Counted from the first letter of the stretch, positions 25,825-36,507 are shown. The stretch is 64,000 nt of DNA from Hoeflea sp. 108 (GCF_000372965.1 NZ_KB890024.1:2792839-2856838), one strand, 5' to 3'. Notes: a model not told the origin generated them from the sequence alone. Numbers and translations are program-made.

Positions 25825-26250
25825 CTAATTCGTGACGATGATCCGCGTATTGCCGGCTCCGACCTCGCGGACCAGCGAATAGAACAACGCGGCATTGCCG
25901 GTCTGCAAGCGAACGCAACCATGCGAGGCCGGCCGGCCGAGTTGCCGTACGGAGCCGGTACCGTGGATGGCGTAGCCGCCATTGTAGAAGACCGAATAGG
26001 GCATCGGCGAATTGTCATACTTGCTCGAATACCACATGCGATGCAGCCGCTTGGGCCGCCAGCTGCCGCGTGGCGTCACATAACCCTTGCGGGCCGTCGA
26101 CACCGGCCATTGATGGATGACCCTCCCGTCGACGCTGACGGTCATTGTCTGTGTGGCAATGCTGACCCTGGCCACAAGAACATCCGCAAAGGCCTGACAG
26201 GGAAATCCCGCCATCGCCAAGCCCGCGGCCATGAAGAGCGTCTTGAACAT
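25825..26250 (-). CDS. L,D-transpeptidase (YkuD domain)
   Basis: The 141-residue protein has a signal peptide (MFKTLFMAAGLAMAG, cleavage near AFADV). The YkuD catalytic motif is complete: HGTGSVRQLGRPASHGCVRL, with the nucleophilic Cys in SHGC. Such enzymes make 3-3 peptide crosslinks or attach outer-membrane proteins to peptidoglycan in the periplasm. It is shorter than many family members and has no extra domain. The start at 26250 fits the signal peptide; an in-frame upstream ATG at 26307 would add a charged leader and is less likely. Confidence 0.85.
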   Translation of the reverse strand: MFKTLFMAAGLAMAGFPCQAFADVLVARVSIATQTMTVSVDGRVIHQWPVSTARKGYVTPRGSWRPKRLHRMWYSSKYDNSPMPYSVFYNGGYAIHGTGSVRQLGRPASHGCVRLQTGNAALFYSLVREVGAGNTRIIVTN

Positions 26251-26557
26251 CTTTCGCCCATCCCCTGAACCAACTGCTTTTCTGCCTTCCAGGAGAAATG
26301 GGACCACGAAAGATTATACGGTTGGTAAACCGATCATATGGCGGAAAGCCGCCGGCTTCCCTGAATACTGGCGCCTGAAAATGACCTTTGCCGGCTCCAA
26401 ACTGGTCCAGCCAGCCCCTATCGCCGCCCTGATCTGGCCCAGTTGACACGCCCGAGCATGGGCATAGGCTGCGTGCTGCAGCTGGAGCCTGGTTCCACGA
26501 TGCTCCAGCCGGATAACGTGCGGCCCCCGCCCACCGTCGCCCGGAGGATGTCAAATC
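26251..26557. other. Intergenic region between divergent ldt and amine oxidase genes
   Basis: This 307-base stretch separates two divergent genes and should hold their promoters. I saw no convincing coding frame, tRNA or strong hairpin. GGAGG ends 10 bases before the amine-oxidase start codon and is its ribosome-binding site. Confidence 0.6.
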
Positions 26558-28159
26558 ATGCAACAATCCCAGTATTTTACCGGTATGAGCCGGCGCCAAT
26601 TGCTGTCCCTGATCGGCCTGACCGCCGGTTCGGCGGCCATGTACCAGGCAATGACCAGCCTGGGCCTCGCCGTTGAATCCGGATACCGAGGACCACCGAA
26701 GCTTGAAGGCGACCCCAAGGGCGCTACCGTCCTGATCCTGGGTTCCGGCCTCGCCGGCATGACAGCTGCGCTGGAACTGCGGGCAGTAGGCTACAAGGTT
26801 AAGATTCTCGAATACAACAGCCGCTCCGGCGGCCGTAACTGGACATTGCGTGGCGGCGACACCTACACCGAGCTCGGTGGCGCGACGCAGAAATGCGAGT
26901 TCGACGAGGGCCTCTACATCAACCCCGGTCCGTGGCGTATTCCCTACCACCACAATGGCCTGCTCGCCTATTGCCGCCGCCTCGGCGTGACGCTGGAACC
27001 GTTCCAGCAGCTCAACCACAACGCCTTCCTGCACTCGTCCAAGGCCTTCGGCGGCAAACCGCAGCGTGTCCGCGACATCAAGATCGACTTCCAGGGCCAT
27101 GTCTCGGAACTGCTGGCCAAGGCTGCCCACACCGGCAAGCTCGAAGGCGCGGTGACCAAGGAAGACCAGGAGATGCTGCTCGAAGCGCTCCAGTCCTGGG
27201 GCGCGCTCGACAAGGATTATGCCTATGTGAAGAGCCTTGCGACATCGGAATTCCGCGGCTTTGCAAAGGATCCCGGCGGCGGCCTGACCGCGGTGCCGAC
27301 GCCGAGCGAGCCGATCGCGCTCAAGGATATATTGAGCTCGGGCCTGTGGGGCAGCCTCGCCAACTTCGCCCTCTATGAATTCCAGACGACCATGTTCCAG
27401 CCTGTCGGCGGCATCGACATGATCGGCAAGGCCTTCACCAAGGAAGTCGGCGACCTCATCGCCTACCACGCCAAGGTCACCAAGATTCACCAGGACGACA
27501 AGGGCGTGACGGTCACCTATGAAGACCAGCAGAAGCCCGGCACCATGGTCGAGGAAAAGGCCGACTGGTGCATCTGCACCATTCCGCTGACCATTCTCAG
27601 CCAGATCGAGCTCAACGTCAGCGCCCCCATGCAGGCGGCAATCGAAGCCGTGCCTTACGCCTCTTCGGTCAAGGTCGGCCTGCAGTTCAAGCGCCGCTTC
27701 TGGGAACAGGACGAACTGATCTTCGGCGGCGTCAGCTACACCGACCTGCCGATCACCCAGATCTCCTATCCGAGCACCAGCTTCAACACCAACGGCAAGG
27801 GCGTGCTGCTCGGCGCCTACACCTGGAACGGCCCGCACTCCTACGAGTTCACCGCCATGGCACCGGAGGAGCGGGTCAAGCGCGCCGTCGAATACGGCAC
27901 GATGATCCATCCGCAATACAAGGACGAGTTCGAGAACGGCATCTCGATGGCCTGGCACCGCTCGCCCTTCACCCTTGGCTGCGCCGGCGACTGGACCGAG
28001 GAAGCCCGCAAGGAGCACTACGAGAACCTCTGCAAGATCGACGGGCGCATCGTGCTGGCAGGCGAACACGCCTCCTACATTCCCGCCTGGATGGAAGGAG
28101 CGATCCTGTCGTCGCTGGATGCGATCACCCGGCTGCATCAGCGCGTCGTTTCGGGATGA
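26558..28159 (+). CDS. Tat-exported flavin monoamine oxidase family protein
   Basis: The 533-residue protein has a twin-arginine signal (MSRRQLLSLIGLTAGSAAM, residues 10-28). The FAD fingerprint follows (VLILGSGLAGMTAALELRAV, with GSGLAG at 62-67) and then SGGRNWTLRGG at 90-100. The C-terminal FAD motif is VLAGEHASYIPAWMEGAILS. Such enzymes oxidise amines or amino acids to imines. It is followed by a cytochrome c and a RidA gene on the same strand, which suggests a dehydrogenase that passes electrons to the cytochrome, as described for NicA2 with CycN in Pseudomonas. The substrate is unknown. Confidence 0.9.
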   Translation: MQQSQYFTGMSRRQLLSLIGLTAGSAAMYQAMTSLGLAVESGYRGPPKLEGDPKGATVLILGSGLAGMTAALELRAVGYKVKILEYNSRSGGRNWTLRGGDTYTELGGATQKCEFDEGLYINPGPWRIPYHHNGLLAYCRRLGVTLEPFQQLNHNAFLHSSKAFGGKPQRVRDIKIDFQGHVSELLAKAAHTGKLEGAVTKEDQEMLLEALQSWGALDKDYAYVKSLATSEFRGFAKDPGGGLTAVPTPSEPIALKDILSSGLWGSLANFALYEFQTTMFQPVGGIDMIGKAFTKEVGDLIAYHAKVTKIHQDDKGVTVTYEDQQKPGTMVEEKADWCICTIPLTILSQIELNVSAPMQAAIEAVPYASSVKVGLQFKRRFWEQDELIFGGVSYTDLPITQISYPSTSFNTNGKGVLLGAYTWNGPHSYEFTAMAPEERVKRAVEYGTMIHPQYKDEFENGISMAWHRSPFTLGCAGDWTEEARKEHYENLCKIDGRIVLAGEHASYIPAWMEGAILSSLDAITRLHQRVVSG

Positions 28160-28209
28160 CGGCCATGGCCTGTCATTCCTCACCCCTCGTTTTCGCAAGG
28201 CATGCCACC

Positions 28210-28623
28210 ATGACCCAGCAACACGCACGGCCACTCGGCCTTCTCGTCGCAACGGCATTCGCAACAGCGCTTTCGGCAACCACGGCCCTGGCAGATTCAG
28301 CCGGAGCGACGTTTTCCACGGGCGACAAGTTCTCGGAAAAGACCGGCCAGGAGCTTTACGCCAATGTCTGCCAGGCCTGTCACATGGACAAGGGACAGGG
28401 CGCAGTCGGCGCCGGCAAATATCCCGCACTCGCCAAGAACACGAATCTCGAAACGGGCGGCTATCCCGTCTTCGTGATCCTGCACGGCCTCAAGGGAATG
28501 CCGCCGGTCGGCCAGATGATGTCCGACGATCAGGTCGCCGCCGTCGTCAACTATGTCCGAACCAATTTCGGCAACGACTACAAGGACCCGGTGACGGCAG
28601 AGGATGTCGCCGGCGCCCGCTGA
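28210..28623 (+). CDS. Periplasmic mono-heme cytochrome c
   Basis: The 137-residue protein has a signal peptide (about 1-28, ending TALADS). It contains one heme site, CQACH, preceded by GQELYANV. The axial Met candidate lies in KGMPPVGQMMSDDQVAAVVN, a class I cytochrome pattern. The ATG at 28210 has AAGG about 10 bases upstream; a more upstream in-frame ATG gives no better leader. It lies 50 bases after the amine oxidase gene, so it is a likely electron acceptor for that enzyme in the periplasm. Confidence 0.87.
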   Translation: MTQQHARPLGLLVATAFATALSATTALADSAGATFSTGDKFSEKTGQELYANVCQACHMDKGQGAVGAGKYPALAKNTNLETGGYPVFVILHGLKGMPPVGQMMSDDQVAAVVNYVRTNFGNDYKDPVTAEDVAGAR

Positions 28624-28687
28624 CAAGAAAGGCCGGGCGGCTTTCCAGGCAGGGCCGCCCGCTCCCCTTCCAAAAAAGGAGACAGAA

Positions 28688-29188
28688 ATGACCAAGATGC
28701 GGATCGCCGCCGCCACGCTGCTGGCTGGCGTTTTCATGTCAGGCAGCGCGCTGGCCGAGGACGTCATTCGCCACAAGACGCCGAACTCGGATTTCCCGAT
28801 CGCCCGCGCCGTGGAAGTGCCGTCGGGCAAGACCACTGTCTATGTCAGCGGCGCCGTCCCTTCGGTCGTCGACGAAAAGGCGGAGAAAGGCAGCCTCGCC
28901 GCCTATGGCAACACCAAGACCCAGACCGAATCGGTGCTGAAGTCGATCGACAAGACGCTTGCCGATCTCGGGCTCAAGATGGGCGACGTGGTGAAGATGC
29001 AGGTCTTCCTCGTCGGCGACCCCGCTATGGGCGGCAAGATGGATTTTGCAGGCTTCATGGAAGGCTACACGCAGTTCTTCGGTACCAAGGAGCAGCCGAA
29101 CCTGCCGGCGCGCTCGGTGATGCAGGTCGCGGGCCTCGTCGCACCCGGCTGGCTGGTCGAGATCGAAGTGACGGCCGTGCGCCCCTGA
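28688..29188 (+). CDS. Exported RidA-family protein
   Basis: The 166-residue protein has a signal peptide (about 1-26, LLAGVFMSGSALAEDV), which is unusual because most RidA proteins are cytoplasmic. The RidA core is complete: VYVSGAVPSV near the start, KTQTESVLKSIDKTLADLG in the middle, and the conserved Arg in LPARSVMQV. RidA proteins hydrolyse reactive imines and enamines. AGGAG precedes the ATG. It follows the cytochrome c gene by 64 bases. In the periplasm it could clear the imine made by the Tat-exported amine oxidase. Confidence 0.87.
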   Translation: MTKMRIAAATLLAGVFMSGSALAEDVIRHKTPNSDFPIARAVEVPSGKTTVYVSGAVPSVVDEKAEKGSLAAYGNTKTQTESVLKSIDKTLADLGLKMGDVVKMQVFLVGDPAMGGKMDFAGFMEGYTQFFGTKEQPNLPARSVMQVAGLVAPGWLVEIEVTAVRP

Positions 29189-29302
29189 CGGAAATCTTGT
29201 CCCCGGCTGTCCCTATATCGGGGCGGCCGGCTGTGCTCGACACGCTTGCCGGGATGCGCAAGACTGGCGGTCGACCAAGGCAAACAGGTTCGCGTCAGCA
29301 GC

Positions 29303-30583
29303 ATGTATGACAAGCTTTTCAAGACTATAGACGATCGTCGTGACGAACTGGCGGAACTGACGGCAGAACTGATCCGCTTCCCCACCATCAATCCGCCCGG
29401 CGACGCCTATGGCCCCTGTGCCGATTATCTCGGCAGGCGCTTGGAGAAACGCGGCTTCGGCGTCGAATATGTTCGCGCCGAGGGTACGCCCGGCGACACC
29501 GATCGCTATCCGCGCATCAATGTCATCGCCCGCTTCGACGGCAGGTCGAAGGGACAGACCGTCCATTTCAACTCGCATATCGACGTGGTCGAGGCAGGCG
29601 AAGGCTGGACGGTCGATCCCTTTGCCGGCGTCATCAGGAACGGTCGCGTCTATGGCCGCGGCGCGTGCGACATGAAGGGCGGGCTTGCAGCCTCCATCAT
29701 CGCGGCCGAAGCCTTCATGGACGTCAATCCCGATTTTCCCGGCGCCATCGAGATTTCGGGCACGGTCGACGAGGAATCGGGCGGGTTCGGCGGCGTCGCC
29801 TATCTCGCCGGCAAGGGCTATTTCTCCAGGCCTAAGGTCGACCACGTCATCATTCCTGAACCGCTGAACAAGGACCGTATCTGCCTCGGCCATCGGGGTG
29901 TGTGGTGGGCCGAGATCGAGACCAAGGGCGAGATCGCCCATGGCTCGATGCCCTTCCTCGGCGACTGCGCCGTCCGCCACATGGGTGCGGTGCTCGAAGC
30001 CTTCGAACGCGACCTCTTTCCAGCGCTCGACCTCAAGACAACGCGCATGCCGGTGGTGCCCGAAGGCGCCCGGCGCTCGACCATGAACATCAACTCGATC
30101 CATGGCGGCCAGACCGACGACTTCCGCCCCGGCCTGCCCTCGCCCAACGTTCCCGACTCCTGCCGGCTGACCATCGACCGCCGCTTCCTGCTGGAAGAAA
30201 AGATCGACGACGTGAAGCGCGAGGTGACCGGCATCCTCGACCAGCTGAAACGCGAGCGGAAAAAATTCGACTACGAGATCCGTGACATCATGGAGGTCCA
30301 GCCGCTGATGACAGAGCGCGACGCCCCGGTTGCCTCGGCTATCGCCGAGGGCATCAGGGCGATCTTCGACAAAGAGCCCGAATATGTCATCTCGCCCGGC
30401 ACCTACGACCAGAAGCATGTCGCCCGTATCGGCCATTTGTACGATTGCATCGCTTACGGTCCTGGTATCCTCGACCTCGCGCACCGGCCCGACGAATGGG
30501 TGGGCATCGACGACATGGTGCAGTCGGCCAAGGTGATGGCTGTCGGCCTCGACGTCTTGCTGCGTGGCCGGGCCAAGGGCTGA
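29303..30583 (+). CDS. M20-family amidohydrolase (ArgE/DapE-type)
   Basis: The 426-residue metallopeptidase shows the family metal sites: NSHIDVVEAGEGW, the GRGACDMKGG segment and the catalytic Glu in GTVDEESGGFGG. The Zn-binding His appears again in the C-terminal part (PGILDLAHRPDEWVG). These enzymes cleave N-acyl amino acids or small peptides. It is about 140 bases upstream of a peptide-type ABC importer, so it probably processes what that importer brings in. The start at 29303 is the ATG nearest the domain; an upstream frame adds an unusual Cys-rich leader. Confidence 0.85.
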   Translation: MYDKLFKTIDDRRDELAELTAELIRFPTINPPGDAYGPCADYLGRRLEKRGFGVEYVRAEGTPGDTDRYPRINVIARFDGRSKGQTVHFNSHIDVVEAGEGWTVDPFAGVIRNGRVYGRGACDMKGGLAASIIAAEAFMDVNPDFPGAIEISGTVDEESGGFGGVAYLAGKGYFSRPKVDHVIIPEPLNKDRICLGHRGVWWAEIETKGEIAHGSMPFLGDCAVRHMGAVLEAFERDLFPALDLKTTRMPVVPEGARRSTMNINSIHGGQTDDFRPGLPSPNVPDSCRLTIDRRFLLEEKIDDVKREVTGILDQLKRERKKFDYEIRDIMEVQPLMTERDAPVASAIAEGIRAIFDKEPEYVISPGTYDQKHVARIGHLYDCIAYGPGILDLAHRPDEWVGIDDMVQSAKVMAVGLDVLLRGRAKG

Positions 30584-30720
30584 TCAGCCAAGCAAAACAG
30601 GAACATGGCGCCGGAATTTCATTCCTGTTCCGGCGCTGCGATTGCAACAAACATGATTTACTCGGCCGGAATTTCACGCTTCTATCCGGCTCGACAAGTC
30701 CAAGCGGGGGAAATGACAAG

Positions 30721-32202
30721 ATGACACAGTGGAAGACCATTCTCGCAGCCGCAGCGATGGCGCTGGCATCGAGCACCGCCGCCATGGCCGCCCGCACCGA
30801 CCTGGTGCTTGGCATGCCGCTGGAGCCGCCGCATCTCGACCCGACCGCCGGTGCTGCCGCAGCGATCGACGAAGTGCTCTATGCCAATGTCTTCGAGGGA
30901 CTGACGCGCATCGGCTCGCGCGGCGAAGTGCTGCCCGACCTGGCGGAGAGCTGGACAATCTCCGACGACGGCAAGGTCTACACCTTCAAGCTTCACACCG
31001 GTGTCAAATTCCATGACGGCAGCGACTTCGACGCCTCTGATGTCAAGTTCTCGCTCGACCGCGCCCGCGGCGAAAACTCGGTCAACGCCCAGAAAGGACT
31101 GTTCGCCGCCATCGATACCGTCGAAGTCGTCGACCCCGCGACGGTCAAGGTGACGCTGAAGAACCCGCTCGGTTCGTTCCTCTACAATCTCGGCTGGGGC
31201 GACGCCGTCATCGTCGCGCCGGAGACGGCTGACACCAACAAGGAAAAGCCTGTCGGCACCGGGCCGTTCAAGTTCCAGAACTGGGCCAAGGGCTCGTCGA
31301 TCACGCTGGTCAAGGCCGACGGCTATTGGGGCGATCCGATCGCGCTCGACAAGGCCGAGTTCCGCATCATCCCCGATGCCGCCGCCGCCGTGCCGGCACT
31401 TCTGTCGGGCGACGTCCAGGCGCTGCCCAATTTCGCGCTCGGCGACGCACTTGCCCAGGTTCGCGCCGACCCCAGGTTCAAGGTGGTGATTGGCACAACC
31501 GAAGGCGAGACGGTCCTGTCGACCAACAACAAGCGTCCGCCCTTCGACAACCTCAAGGTGCGCCAGGCGATTGCCCACGCCATTGACCGCAAGGCGCTGA
31601 TCGACGGCGCAACGGGCGGCTTGGGCACCCCGATCGGGTCGCATTTTGCCCCGCATAATCCTGCTTATGTCGACCTGACCGGCACCTATCCGTACGACAT
31701 CGCCAAGGCCAAGGAACTGCTCAAGGAAGCGGGTTTCCCCGACGGCTTCAAGGCGACGCTGAAACTGCCGCCGGTCGGCTATGCCCGCCAGGGCGGCGAA
31801 ATCATCGCCTCGCAACTGCGCGAAATCGGCATCGACCTTAAGATCATCCCAGTGGAATGGGCCGACTGGCTGAAGCAGGTGTTCACCGACAAGGACTACG
31901 ACCTGTCGATCGTCTCGCACACCGAGCCCAACGACATCGATATCTATGCCCGCAAGGACTACTACTTCAATTACGACAACCCGGCCTTCAACAAAGTCAT
32001 CGATGAGCTCAACTTGACCTCCGACGAGGCCAAGCGCACCGAGCTCTACAAGCAGGCGCAGAAGATCCTCGCCGACGATGCCGTCAACGGTTTCCTGTTC
32101 GAACTGCCCAAGGTCGGCATCTGGGACGCCAAGGTCGAAGGCCTGTGGGAGAACTCCCCGATCCAGGCCAACGACCTGACCAAGGTGAAGTGGGTGGATT
32201 GA
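30721..32202 (+). CDS. Dipeptide/oligopeptide ABC transporter binding protein
   Basis: The 493-residue protein has a signal peptide (about 1-23, AMALASSTAAMAARTD). It has SBP family 5 features: PPHLDPTAGAAAAIDEVLY, LAESWTISDDGKVYTFKLH and GVKFHDGSDFDASDVKFSL. It should bind peptides or similar compounds in the periplasm. GGGGGA is upstream. It leads an operon with two permeases and a double ATPase, separated from the first permease by a 198-base gap that contains a perfect hairpin. Confidence 0.92.
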   Translation: MTQWKTILAAAAMALASSTAAMAARTDLVLGMPLEPPHLDPTAGAAAAIDEVLYANVFEGLTRIGSRGEVLPDLAESWTISDDGKVYTFKLHTGVKFHDGSDFDASDVKFSLDRARGENSVNAQKGLFAAIDTVEVVDPATVKVTLKNPLGSFLYNLGWGDAVIVAPETADTNKEKPVGTGPFKFQNWAKGSSITLVKADGYWGDPIALDKAEFRIIPDAAAAVPALLSGDVQALPNFALGDALAQVRADPRFKVVIGTTEGETVLSTNNKRPPFDNLKVRQAIAHAIDRKALIDGATGGLGTPIGSHFAPHNPAYVDLTGTYPYDIAKAKELLKEAGFPDGFKATLKLPPVGYARQGGEIIASQLREIGIDLKIIPVEWADWLKQVFTDKDYDLSIVSHTEPNDIDIYARKDYYFNYDNPAFNKVIDELNLTSDEAKRTELYKQAQKILADDAVNGFLFELPKVGIWDAKVEGLWENSPIQANDLTKVKWVD

Positions 32203-32263
32203 TGACGAGGCGGCGCACCTCCAGCGGTGCGGCCACACTCCAGCCTGCGGACGCGACATCCCG

Positions 32264-32289
32264 CCATTCGAACATGAAGGTTCGAATGG
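32264..32289 (+). repeat. Intercistronic hairpin between binding protein and permease
   Basis: A perfect 10-bp inverted repeat (CCATTCGAAC / GTTCGAATGG) has a 6-base loop. No run of T follows, so it is unlikely to terminate. In binding-protein operons such stems often protect the upstream mRNA and lower permease output, which is the probable effect here. Confidence 0.75.
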
Positions 32290-32400
32290 CCAGTCTCACG
32301 GCCACTCTTTCTGGGGGCATCACAAGAACCCTGTGAACAGACACCGCTGCGCAACCTGTGCGAGCTTTCGGAGCGGTGTTTTCTCGGGCAGTTTGAGCCA

Positions 32401-33344
<944 letters not shown>

Positions 33345-33348
<4 letters not shown>

Positions 33349-34214
33349 CCGGCGCCGTCACCCACCAACAGCATAGCTGGAGCGGCTTCATCAGGCGTGC
33401 CTTGTCCAACCGTTCTTTCGTCATCGGGCTTTTCATCACGCTCATCGTCGTTGCGATGGCTGTGATTTCGTTTTTCTGGACGCCGTTCGACGTCGCCAAG
33501 CTTGTCGTCGCCGACCGCATGCAGCCGCCCTCCTCCGAGCACTGGTTCGGCACCGACCATTTTGGCCGCGACGTGGCGTCGATGATCATGATCGGCTCGC
33601 GCAATTCGATTGCCGTGGCGCTGGTCGCCGTTGGCATTGGCATGGGCATCGGCGTGCCGCTGGGCTGCTGGGCGGCCGCGCGCGGCGGCTGGGTCGACGA
33701 GGTGCTGATGCGCTTCAACGACGTTGTCTTCGCTTTCCCCGCCCTGCTCTCGGCCGTCATGATAACAGCCGTCTTCGGACCCGGTGCGATCAACGCCATC
33801 ATCGCCATCGGCATTTTCAACATTCCTGTCTTTGCCCGCGTGGCGCGTGCCGGCGCGCTGTCGATCTGGCCGCGCGAATACATCCTTGCGGCCCGCGCCG
33901 CCGGCAAGGGCCCCGCACGCATCACCGTCGAGCATATCCTGCCCAACATCGCCAACCTGCTGCTGGTCCAGGGCACTATCCAGTTCGCGCTCGGCATTCT
34001 GGCCGAGGCCGGCCTGTCCTATGTCGGGCTCGGCACTCAACCGCCGATGCCGAGCTGGGGCCGCATGCTGTTCGATGCCCAGACGGTGATGATGGTGGCG
34101 CCGTGGCTCGCTTTGTTCCCCGGCTGCGCCATCCTGCTCACCGTGCTTGGCCTCAACCTGCTCGGTGACGGCATTTCCGACATCTTCGATCCGCGCGCGA
34201 GGCGTCGCGCATGA
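33345..34214 (+). CDS. Peptide ABC transporter permease DppC-type
   Basis: The 289-residue permease has the DppC layout: a short N-terminal tail before the first helix (SFVIGLFITLIVVAMAVISF), then HWFGTDHFGRDVASMIMIG and the loop WPREYILAARAAGKGPARI. The start overlaps the stop of the upstream permease by ATGA and its end overlaps the ATPase gene in the same way. It pairs with the permease at 32401. Confidence 0.92.
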
Positions 34215-35830
34215 GCCTTCTTGCGATCGAAAAGCTGCGCCTGAAGATCGGCAACCAGCTTGTGCTGAACGACGTGGACATGTCTATCGCGCCCGGTGAG
34301 GTGATGGGGCTCGTGGGCGAGTCAGGCTCGGGCAAGTCGATGACCGCGCTTGCCGTCATGCAGCTCGCACCGGCCAACGCCCGCATCAAGGGGCGCATCA
34401 CCTTCGACGGCACCGAGATCCTCAATGCGACCGAACAGCAGATGTGCGCGCTGCGCGGCGACGATATCGGCATGGTGTTCCAGGAGCCGATGACGGCCTT
34501 GAACCCGGTGAAGACGATCGGCGCACAGGTCGCCGAGGGCATCAGATGGCACACCCGGGCCAGCCGCGCCGAGGCGGAAGCGCTTGCGCGGAAGATCCTT
34601 GACCGCGTCGGCATGCCAGAACAGAAATTTCCGCTGTCGCGCTATCCGCACGAACTATCGGGCGGCCAGCGCCAGCGTGTGGCGATTGCCATTGCCTGCG
34701 CGCTCAAGCCCAAGCTTTTGATCGCCGACGAGCCGACGACCGCACTCGACGTCGTGTTGCAGGCGCAAATCCTCGACCTGCTGCGAGAACTCGTCGCCGA
34801 GAACAAGATGAGCCTGCTGTTCATCTCGCATGACCTGGCCGTGGTCACCGAGATGGCCGACAGGATCACCATCCTGAGACAGGGCCAGGTGACCGAAACC
34901 GGAGACACGGCGCGTACGCTTTCGGAAGCCAGCCACCCCTACACGCGCCAGCTGGCGCTCGCTTCGATGCATATGCCGCTGCGGACCAAGCCTTATGTCG
35001 ATGACAGCGAGAACCTGCTCGAGCTCACCAATGTGACGCGCGACTATCCCGGCCGACGCCGGTCGCTGTTTTCCAGGCCGGAGCCTGTGCGCGCAGTGGA
35101 CAATGTATCGCTGACGATGAAGCCGGGCGCGTCGATTGCGCTGGTCGGTCGCTCCGGCTGCGGCAAATCCACGCTCGCTCGCATGATCCTCGCCCTCGAC
35201 AAGCCGACCTCCGGCACCATCAGGTTCCGCGGCCTCGACATCACCAAGGCAAGCGACGATGAGTTGAGGCGTCCGCGCCGCAACATGCAGGTCGTCTTCC
35301 AGGATCCCTATGGCTCCTTCGACCCGCGCCACACGGTGGAGCGCCTGGTGGCCGAGCCGCTGTACCTGCTCGACCGGCGGCTCAACCGCAAGGAACGCCG
35401 TGAAATGGTCGCCAAGGCGCTGCACGAAGTCGGTCTTGGCCGTGCCGACATGGAGAAATACCCGCACGAATTCTCAGGCGGCCAGCGCCAGCGCCTGTCG
35501 ATCGCCCGCGCCATCATCACCAGGCCAAAGCTCATTGTTGCCGACGAGCCCGTCTCGGCCCTCGACGTGTCGATCCGCGCCCAGATTCTCGATCTTTTCG
35601 CCGAGTTGAACCACCGCCTCGGCATCAGCTACCTGTTCATCACCCACGACCTGACCGTGGCGCGGGCCATCACCGACGACGTGCTGGTGATGCATGAAGG
35701 GCGCATCGTCGAGCGCGGCAAGACATCGGAGGTGCTCGACCACCCGCAGTCTGAGGCGGCCCAGGCGCTGGTTTCGGCAGCGCCTGACCTGCACCGGGCC
35801 ATCGCCCGCCGCCTTCAGGAACAGGGGTAA
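34211..35830 (+). CDS. Fused double ABC ATPase (DppD-DppF type)
   Basis: The 539-residue protein has two nucleotide-binding domains in one chain. Domain 1 (about 1-260) has Walker A GESGSGKSMTA and signature LSGGQRQRVAIA. Domain 2 (about 275-539) has GRSGCGKSTLAR and FSGGQRQRLSIARA. Both carry the Asp-Glu and His switch residues (LLFISHDLAV; YLFITHDLTV). It energises the importer at 32401-34214. A single fused gene replaces the separate dppD and dppF of E. coli. It overlaps the permease stop by 4 bases. Confidence 0.93.
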   Translation: MSLLAIEKLRLKIGNQLVLNDVDMSIAPGEVMGLVGESGSGKSMTALAVMQLAPANARIKGRITFDGTEILNATEQQMCALRGDDIGMVFQEPMTALNPVKTIGAQVAEGIRWHTRASRAEAEALARKILDRVGMPEQKFPLSRYPHELSGGQRQRVAIAIACALKPKLLIADEPTTALDVVLQAQILDLLRELVAENKMSLLFISHDLAVVTEMADRITILRQGQVTETGDTARTLSEASHPYTRQLALASMHMPLRTKPYVDDSENLLELTNVTRDYPGRRRSLFSRPEPVRAVDNVSLTMKPGASIALVGRSGCGKSTLARMILALDKPTSGTIRFRGLDITKASDDELRRPRRNMQVVFQDPYGSFDPRHTVERLVAEPLYLLDRRLNRKERREMVAKALHEVGLGRADMEKYPHEFSGGQRQRLSIARAIITRPKLIVADEPVSALDVSIRAQILDLFAELNHRLGISYLFITHDLTVARAITDDVLVMHEGRIVERGKTSEVLDHPQSEAAQALVSAAPDLHRAIARRLQEQG

Positions 35831-35923
35831 CCGGCCGCTTCGCAAGGGCGTGCCGGTGGCGCGCCTGAAGGGTAGCAGCAGGTAAACGCCGGGAAATGGG
35901 GGCCGGCCGGCGGCCTGGAAGCC

Positions 35924-36355
35924 CTAACCTGCCGGCTTCACCACATCGACAGGGCTGATGTCGAGCAGATCCATCGTGCGACGCAGCAGCTTCACCTCGT
36001 TCTCGGCAAGGTGCTTGTCGGCCTTGGCGAGGTCGGCCATGTGGCGGGCAAGAAGCTTGCGGCGCTCGACATCCAGGTCCTGGAACATGGCGATTGCCTG
36101 CGAGCCGTTGGTCTCGTAGCCAAAGTCGTTGAGATATTCGATCACCGCGTCGATGCTGCCCTCGGCGATGCCGAAGGACTGGGTGCAGATCCGACGGAAA
36201 ACCGCCATCTCGCTTTCGCTCGCTACACCGTCGGCGAGGATCATGCGGAACAGCAAAAGCAGTTCCGCCGACAGCACCGGGTCTTCAGCCACCCTGCGCA
36301 CGCCAGCGTCACCTTCAAACAGCGAACGAATCTGGGCCAGCAGTCCTGTCGCCAT
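35924..36355 (-). CDS. TerB-family protein
   Basis: The 143-residue all-helical protein has the TerB-like domain (LLLLFRMILADGVASESEMA, then LARHMADLAKADKHLAENEV). TerB-like domains were first seen in tellurite resistance and often carry acidic metal-binding helices. The start at 36355 has GGAGAGG upstream; the longer frame to 36439 is not needed. No tellurite or stress cluster surrounds it, so its role is open. Confidence 0.83.
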   Translation of the reverse strand: MATGLLAQIRSLFEGDAGVRRVAEDPVLSAELLLLFRMILADGVASESEMAVFRRICTQSFGIAEGSIDAVIEYLNDFGYETNGSQAIAMFQDLDVERRKLLARHMADLAKADKHLAENEVKLLRRTMDLLDISPVDVVKPAG

Positions 36356-36507
36356 GCGAATCCTCTCCACGTCAGCGGTTGCTGTCTCCGATATAGAACA
36401 AAGTGGCTTGAAATACACTTGGCCCAACGGCTCGGCCACCGCCGCTATTGCACCGGCCGCCCGGCTGTGTTCGAAGGCGCCATCCTTCCCAGCCCAAGCC
36501 GGCGCAG

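Noticed and set aside
26558..28159. Nicotine oxidoreductase NicA2 itself
   Set aside because: Only the gene context and fold are similar; no other nicotine genes are present, so the substrate is left open.
26015..28429. An 804-codon open frame on the minus strand over the amine oxidase
   Set aside because: It runs antisense to the amine oxidase, and its protein has no recognisable features.
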